DNA from: Prevotellaceae bacterium UBA1075
Lineage (GTDB): Bacteria > Bacteroidota > Bacteroidia > Bacteroidales > Bacteroidaceae
Assembly (NCBI GenBank): GCA_002316015.1
Contig: DCCS01000040.1
Location: 23,738 to 87,737 of the forward strand
Length of the DNA stretch: 64,000 nucleotides
Reading direction: 5' to 3'
Part shown: piece after piece, positions 59,275 through 64,000 of the stretch
Layout of the letters: each line of letters begins with the position of its first letter
How positions within the stretch are numbered: position 1 is the first letter of the stretch
Position numbers and translations under genes: made by a program
The notes under the pieces: generated by a model
What the model saw: only the letters and a program-made list of their open reading frames with translations
The model's database searches: none
Told to the model about the DNA's origin: nothing

Positions 59275-59847
59275 TTACCTGTCCTTGCCCCCTGCGGGTG
59301 TGCCGTCGCCCCCGCCGGGCTCCCTGATGAGCTGTCCGTAGGCGTAGCCGCCCAGCCCGGCCGCCAGGATGACGTAGATGGGGCTTACCCCCACCAGCCA
59401 GATGAGCAGAGCCGAGAGTACAGGAATCCACAGGGTGCCCAGCGTGACCCTGGCCGACTGTGCCATCTTGAACACCGGGGCGGCGATGAGCGCCACCACG
59501 GCCGGGCGTATGCCCCGGAAGAAGCGCGCCACCCATTCGTTGTCCTTGAACTGCTGGAAGATCATGGCTATCGACAGTATGATGACAAACGAGGGCAGGC
59601 ACGCGCCCAGGGTGGAGCACAAGGCGCCCTTCACGCCCCTCAGCTTGTAGCCGATGAAGATGCTGATGTTGACGGCGAAGATGCCGGGGCAGCTCTGTGC
59701 CACAGCCATCAGGTCCACCAGTTCGGCCTCGCTCACCCACTTCTTCTTCTCCACCACCTTCTGCTGTATGAGCGGTATCATGGCATAGCCCCCGCCGATG
59801 GTGAAGAGTCCGATGTGGAAGAAGTTTCTGAATAAATCCCAGTACAT
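59275..59847 (-). CDS. Chromate transporter, short CHR subunit (first)
   Basis: A 190-residue CHR-domain membrane protein: FRNFFHIGLFTIGGGYAMIPLIQ, then VAQSCPGIFAVNISIFIGYKLRG. It differs from its partner by a Gly/Asp-rich cytosolic tail (EPGGGDGTPAGGKDR). It is the first of the pair and lies downstream of purL, separated by a palindromic hairpin. Confidence 0.9.
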   Translation of the reverse strand: MYWDLFRNFFHIGLFTIGGGYAMIPLIQQKVVEKKKWVSEAELVDLMAVAQSCPGIFAVNISIFIGYKLRGVKGALCSTLGACLPSFVIILSIAMIFQQFKDNEWVARFFRGIRPAVVALIAAPVFKMAQSARVTLGTLWIPVLSALLIWLVGVSPIYVILAAGLGGYAYGQLIREPGGGDGTPAGGKDR

Positions 59848-59896
59848 TTCGTCGTGTTAAGCACCGCCGCGCGCGGTGTGTCTGTTTGTTGGAAAC

Positions 59897-59920
59897 GGGT
59901 CACGGGCATGCCCGTGACCC
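59897..59920 (-). terminator. Perfect 24-nt palindrome between purL and the chromate transporter genes
   Basis: Half-site GGGTCACGGG, loop CATG, then the complement. It starts 31 bp beyond the purL stop on the minus strand; followed by GTTTCC rather than T-tract, so termination is plausible but not certain; it could also be a protein-binding site. Confidence 0.6.
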
Positions 59921-59951
59921 ATGCCGCATGTGTGCGTTGTGTGGCGCGCCC

Positions 59952-62900
59952 TCACTTCTGGTGCCGCTCCACCCACTTGCGCGCGTTGACAAACGCCTCG
60001 ATCCAGGGTGTGACCTGGTCGCTGTCCAGTCGCCCTGCGGGATAGAAGGCGCACTGCCAGGGCAGGAAGGCGCGCTCCAGGTGCGGCATCATGGCCAGGT
60101 GGCGGCCGTCGGCGCTGGCGATGCCCGCCGTGCCGAAACTGCTGCCGTTGGGATTGGCGGGATAGCCCTCGTAGGCATACTTGAGCACCACGTTGTAGTC
60201 CTCCTCACGGCCGGGAAGCACAAACTTGCCCTCGCCGTGGGCCACCCACAGTCCCAGGCTGCTGCCTCTCAGACTGTCCAGCAGCACGCTGTGCCCGCCC
60301 GTCTGCACGTCCACGCCCAGGAAGGCCGACTCAAACTTGTGCGAGTCGTTGTGCTCCATGCGGGCACGTCCGTCCTGCGCCGCCGCGCCGTCTGTGCGCC
60401 CCACCAGCCCCAGTTCCACCATGAGCTGGCATCCGTTGCACACGCCCAGCGACAGGGTGTCCTCGCGGGCATAGAAGCGGTCGAGGGTCTCCTTGGCGCG
60501 CGGGTTGTAGAGGAAGGCTCCCGCCCAGCCCTTGGCCGAGCCCAGCACATCGCTGTTGGAGAATCCTCCGCAGAACACGATGAAGTTCACATCGTCCAGC
60601 GTCTCGCGCCCGCTCACCAGGTCGGTCATCATCACGTCCTTCACGTCGAAGCCCGCCAGATAGAGCATGTAGGCCATCTCACGCTCGCCGTTGGTGCCCT
60701 TCTCGCGTATGACGGCGGCGCGTGTGCCGCTCGCCTCCCTGCGGTCGGGGTTGAGCCCGTAGCGGCTCATCTTGCCGTTGAAGGTGGCGGGCATGCGCCA
60801 GCGCACGGGCTGCCGGCCCATGTTGCCGGCGCGCTCCCCGGCCTTGCCGTTCAGGGTCTGCCAGGTGTCCATCAGGTGGCTGCTCCGGTACCACTCCTGC
60901 CTCATCCGGTCAATGTCGAGCGCCACACGCTCGCCGTCACGCGTGATGGTGAGCGTGCGCTCCTGCGTGGGATGGCCGATGTTGACGTAGCCAATGCCCG
61001 CGTCCTCCAGCATCTTCCTCACCTTGGAGCAGTTCCTGTCGGCCACCTGGATGACCACACCGGGGTTCTCCGAGAAGAGCACCCTCACCAGGTCATCGGC
61101 CTGCATCTTGTCCAGGTGGATGTCGAGTCCGCCCTGGGTGTTGGCAAAGGTCATCTCGAGCAGCGTGGTGACAAGGCCACCCGCAGAGATGTCGTGCCCG
61201 GCCAGGACGAGCCCGCCATGGACGAGCGACTGCACCGCGTCAAATGCGTCACGGAAGTACTCGGCATCCATCACCGTGGGCACGTCGCTGCCCACATAGC
61301 CCAGCGACTGGGCAAACGCCGAGCCGCCCAGGCTGAGGGGGCAGAACGAGAAGTCGATGTGCAGCAGGGTGGACTTCTCGTTGCTGAGCACCGGGCCCAC
61401 CACACGCTTCACGTCGCTCACCTGGCCGCCGCTGCTCACGATGACGGTTCCCGGGGAGATGACCTTCTCGCCACTGGGGTATTTCTGGGTCATGGACAGG
61501 CTGTCCTTGCCCGTGGGGACGTTGACCCGCAACTTGAGGCAGAACTCCGACAGGGCCTGCACAGCCCTGTAGAGGCGCGCGTCCTCGCCCTCCTGGGCGC
61601 GGCAGGGCCACATCCAGTTGGCCGAGAGGCTCACGCTGTCGAGTCCCTCCACCAGGGGAGCCCACACGATATTGGTAAGCGCCTCGGCCACCGAGAGCAC
61701 CGATCCCGCCTCGGCGCTGGCCAGCGCGGCCTGCGGGGCGTGTCCCAGCGCGGTGGCTATGCCGCGTGTGCCGCGGTAGTCCAGTGCCACCACACCGCAG
61801 TCCGAGAGCGGCAGCTGCAGCTCGCCCTGGCACTGCTGGCGTGCCACCTTGCCCGTCACGGAGCGGTCCACCTTGTTGGTGAGCCAGTCCTTGCAGGCCA
61901 CAGCCTCCAGGCGCAGCACCTGCCGCACCTTGCCCTCGATGTCGCCGGGGGCATACCGCACGGGGGCATACTTGTGCTCCACGGTGTTGTCGCGCATGAC
62001 GGTCTTGGGCGAGTGCCCGAACATCTGGCTCACCTCCAGGTCAAAGGGTCGCCGCCCGTCGGCCTGCACAAAGGCGAAGTGCGCGTCGCCCGTGGTCTCT
62101 CCCACCACATACATCGGCGCGCGCTCGCGCTCGGCTATGCGGCGCACATGGTCGATGTGGTGCTCGTCGATGAGCAGCCCCATGCGCTCCTGGCTCTCGT
62201 TGGCGATGATTTCCTTGGCCGAGAGGGTGTGGTCGCCGATGGGCAGCTTGTCCATGTGTATGAGCCCGCCGCAGTCCTCCACCAGCTCGCTCAGGCAGTT
62301 GACGTGCCCGGCGCTTCCGTGGTCGTGGATGCTCACCACGGGGTTACGGTCTTCCTCGCACAGCGAGCGTATGAGGTTGTAGGCGCGCTTCTGCATCTCG
62401 GGGTTGGCGCGCTGCACGGCGTTGAGCTCGATGCCGCTGCTGTAGCGCCCGGTCTCCACGCTGGACACCGAGCCACCCCCCAGTCCGATGCGGTAGTTGT
62501 CGCCGCCCACCACGACCACCTTGTTGCCCTTCTGGGGCGTGCCCTTCAGGCAGTCGCGCTTGTTCCCGTAACCTACACCGCCCGCCAGCATCACCACCTT
62601 GTCATAGGCATATTTCACATCGCCTTCCTGGTGCTCGAAGGTGAGCACCGACCCGCAGATGAGCGGCTGGCCAAACTTGTTGCCGAAGTCGCTTGCGCCG
62701 TTGGACGCCTTTGTGAGTATCTGCCGGGGGGTCTGGTACAGCCAGGGGCGCGGCTCCATCTGCCGCTCCCACTCGTGCGGCCCGCTGTCGGTGCGGGGGT
62801 ACGAGGTCATATAGACCGCCGTGCCCGCGATGGGCCACGAGCCTTTCCCCCCGCCCATGCGGTCGCGTATCTCTCCTCCTGTGCCCGTGCTGGCCCCGTT

Positions 62901-63677
62901 GAATGGCTCGACGGTGGTGGGGAAATTGTGTGTCTCGGCCTTGATGCTGATGACACTCTCGATGTCGCGGATGACGAAGTAGTCGCTCGTCTCGTGGCAG
63001 GCCGGGGCGAACTGCTCCACCACGGGGCCCTGGGCAAAGGCCACGTTGTCCTTGTAGGCCGAGAGGATGTGGTGGGGGTTCTCCTGGGTGGTCTTCTTGA
63101 TCATCTGGAAGAGGGAACTCTCCTTCTCCTCCCCGTCAATGATGAATGTCCCGCCGAATATCTTGTGACGGCAGTGCTCGCTGTTGATCTGCGCGAAGCC
63201 GAACACCTCGCTGTCCGTGAGCCTGCGTCCCAGTTGCTTCTCCACGCCGTGCAGGTACTCTATCTCCTCGGCCGAGAGCGCCAGACCCTCCTGCTCGTTG
63301 TAGGCATCCAGGTCGTCTATCTCCAGGATGGGCGCAGGCTGGATGCTGGTGGTGAACACGCCCTGGTCGAGCCCGTCGTAAAGCCGCTGCAGCATGGGGT
63401 CATGCCGGGTGTCCCCGTCCTGCACGGGAAAGTACTCCTCAATGCGTGTCACGCCACGGATGGCCATGTTCTGGGTAATCTCGACCGCGTTTGTGCTCCA
63501 TGGGGTCACCATCTCGCGGCGGGGGCCAACGTAGTGCCCGCCGAGGGTCTCCGCCGCCAGGGCCTCCGCCCCGCCATAGAGCCAGCATAGTTTCTCCGTG
63601 TCCTCCGCGCCCAGGGGCTGCCTGCTCTCTGTGGCAATGACGCTCCCCGCCGGGGTCTTGAAAAAGGTTACTCTCAT
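59952..63677 (-). CDS. purL: Phosphoribosylformylglycinamidine synthase (PurL, single-chain large type)
   Basis: PurL converts FGAR to FGAM with glutamine and ATP in purine synthesis. The 1,241-residue chain is the large single-chain form: an N-terminal PurS-like domain, the two AIR-synthase-like halves (FAQINSEHCRHKIFGG, KAETHNFPTTVEPFNGASTGTGGEIRD, and NEKSTLLHIDFSF region), and a C-terminal glutamine amidotransferase (NDVNFIVFCGGFSNSDVLGSAKGWAG, with the nucleophile in SLGVCNGCQLMVELG). ATG 63677 (MRVTFFKTPAGSVIATES) is the family start. A TAACTTTG element lies about 93 bp upstream. Confidence 0.97.
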   Translation of the reverse strand: MRVTFFKTPAGSVIATESRQPLGAEDTEKLCWLYGGAEALAAETLGGHYVGPRREMVTPWSTNAVEITQNMAIRGVTRIEEYFPVQDGDTRHDPMLQRLYDGLDQGVFTTSIQPAPILEIDDLDAYNEQEGLALSAEEIEYLHGVEKQLGRRLTDSEVFGFAQINSEHCRHKIFGGTFIIDGEEKESSLFQMIKKTTQENPHHILSAYKDNVAFAQGPVVEQFAPACHETSDYFVIRDIESVISIKAETHNFPTTVEPFNGASTGTGGEIRDRMGGGKGSWPIAGTAVYMTSYPRTDSGPHEWERQMEPRPWLYQTPRQILTKASNGASDFGNKFGQPLICGSVLTFEHQEGDVKYAYDKVVMLAGGVGYGNKRDCLKGTPQKGNKVVVVGGDNYRIGLGGGSVSSVETGRYSSGIELNAVQRANPEMQKRAYNLIRSLCEEDRNPVVSIHDHGSAGHVNCLSELVEDCGGLIHMDKLPIGDHTLSAKEIIANESQERMGLLIDEHHIDHVRRIAERERAPMYVVGETTGDAHFAFVQADGRRPFDLEVSQMFGHSPKTVMRDNTVEHKYAPVRYAPGDIEGKVRQVLRLEAVACKDWLTNKVDRSVTGKVARQQCQGELQLPLSDCGVVALDYRGTRGIATALGHAPQAALASAEAGSVLSVAEALTNIVWAPLVEGLDSVSLSANWMWPCRAQEGEDARLYRAVQALSEFCLKLRVNVPTGKDSLSMTQKYPSGEKVISPGTVIVSSGGQVSDVKRVVGPVLSNEKSTLLHIDFSFCPLSLGGSAFAQSLGYVGSDVPTVMDAEYFRDAFDAVQSLVHGGLVLAGHDISAGGLVTTLLEMTFANTQGGLDIHLDKMQADDLVRVLFSENPGVVIQVADRNCSKVRKMLEDAGIGYVNIGHPTQERTLTITRDGERVALDIDRMRQEWYRSSHLMDTWQTLNGKAGERAGNMGRQPVRWRMPATFNGKMSRYGLNPDRREASGTRAAVIREKGTNGEREMAYMLYLAGFDVKDVMMTDLVSGRETLDDVNFIVFCGGFSNSDVLGSAKGWAGAFLYNPRAKETLDRFYAREDTLSLGVCNGCQLMVELGLVGRTDGAAAQDGRARMEHNDSHKFESAFLGVDVQTGGHSVLLDSLRGSSLGLWVAHGEGKFVLPGREEDYNVVLKYAYEGYPANPNGSSFGTAGIASADGRHLAMMPHLERAFLPWQCAFYPAGRLDSDQVTPWIEAFVNARKWVERHQK

Positions 63678-63769
63678 ATTCTTATGTGTGTGTGTGAACT
63701 TTGCCACGTGGCACCGCCCTTTCACCATGGGTGGAAGGCTGGCCAGGACTGTCTGCTCGAAATCCTGCG

Positions 63770-63777
63770 CAAAGTTA
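63770..63777 (-). promoter_or_regulatory. Putative -7 element of purL
   Basis: TAACTTTG on the minus strand, leaving a leader of about 90 nt; no good -33 TTTG. Confidence 0.55.
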
Positions 63778-63959
63778 CTCATTCTCTTACAGAATTCTCG
63801 CCATTTGGCACAAGGTTTTTGCCCCTGCAGGCCATTTAATGAACAGCCGCGCAATCACGCGGCGGGCACAAGGACTTGCAGGACGCCCCTCACGCCCGCT
63901 TCCACAAGGGTCACCCCCCGATGTGACTCACGGAACGAGGCGCGCGCACCACGCCACAC
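63778..63959. other. Intergenic region upstream of purL
   Basis: GC-rich at the right end with no gene seen; borders the partial repeat array at the window edge. Confidence 0.5.
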
Positions 63960-64000
63960 CTGCCAACGCATGCCGCCGCATCTGCCAACGCGGCGCACTG
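63960..64000. repeat. 22-bp array, family 1, locus 4 (partial, runs off the window)
   Basis: One full unit at 63967-63988, CGCATGCCGCCGCATCTGCCAA, flanked by the end of a previous unit (CTGCCAA) and the start of a next one (CGCGGCGCACTG) at the edge. The orientation and sequence match locus 3. Confidence 0.75.

Noticed and set aside
59886..63590. A 1,234-codon open frame on the plus strand opposite purL
   Set aside because: It mirrors the purL gene and its translation has no recognisable domain; it is rich in His/Val/Leu/Gly/Ala as expected from antisense high-GC codons.
1..64000. tRNA, rRNA and riboswitch genes
   Set aside because: I scanned intergenic regions for cloverleaf-type or known riboswitch patterns and saw none. 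A covariance-model search would settle it.

Overview
The window is GC-rich chromosomal DNA from a member of the Bacteroidota, most likely a host-associated Prevotellaceae-type Bacteroidales. Three signals support this. Many genes are preceded by the Bacteroidetes-type -7 element TAnnTTTG (often TAACTTTG), sometimes with a TTTG or TTGC -33 element about 19-20 bp upstream. The gene families are typical of the order: Na+-NQR, TamB, RprX/RprY, an EF-G2 paralog, DUF4827, DUF4924 and large secreted glycosidases. Two adjacent secreted proteins end in what look like type IX secretion sorting domains, which fits Prevotella-like lineages better than Bacteroides. The genus is not determined. No rRNA, tRNA, CRISPR array, prophage or insertion sequence was recognised.

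Layout. 1-4062 (minus): nqrABCD, the start of a Na+-pumping NADH:quinone oxidoreductase operon that runs off the left edge; NqrC carries an extra rubredoxin-like domain. 4188-8726: a TamB-like envelope protein. 8999-10241 (minus): a HAD phosphatase and a membrane J-domain protein. 10712-16338 (plus): a DUF1080 lipoprotein, a GH31 glycosidase, a SusF-like binding protein and a SpoU rRNA methyltransferase. 16500-21904: a Gfo/Idh/MocA oxidoreductase, a YgjP-like metalloprotease, a secreted EEP-family protein, aroC, slyD and a small secreted protein with a flavinylation-like motif. 22465-28460 (minus): a GH95 fucosidase and an M16 lipoprotein protease. 28528-34044 (minus): LpxH, a DUF59 Fe-S assembly protein, RadC, two GT2 glycosyltransferases and MtaB.

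34257-39889: a tiny acidic lipoprotein, the rpsF-rpsR-rplI operon, two small envelope genes and the RprXY two-component system. 40281-45511 (minus): the EF-G2 paralog, HemW, a DUF4827 lipoprotein and a DHH phosphoesterase. 45767-52648: fmt, an ECF sigma factor, a candidate 37-residue ORF, rpe, a short ComEC, a ClC channel and tsaC. 52755-56726: prfC, DUF4924, a LysE-type exporter and a ROK glucokinase. 57213-63677 (minus): a GH33 sialidase, a split chromate transporter pair and purL.

Together this is a conserved housekeeping backbone (translation, tRNA modification, purine, chorismate, haem and lipid A metabolism) interspersed with secreted enzymes for host or dietary glycans (fucosidase, sialidase, GH31, DUF1080). 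The least explained feature is a set of intergenic tandem arrays with an exact 22-bp period, at five sites and in two sequence families, each lying downstream of at least one gene where the neighbours are visible. Other points of interest are the rubredoxin-NqrC fusion, the secreted protein with a DAVTGATQT motif, the altered G-motifs of EF-G2, the core-only ComEC and two promoters that imply leaderless mRNAs.
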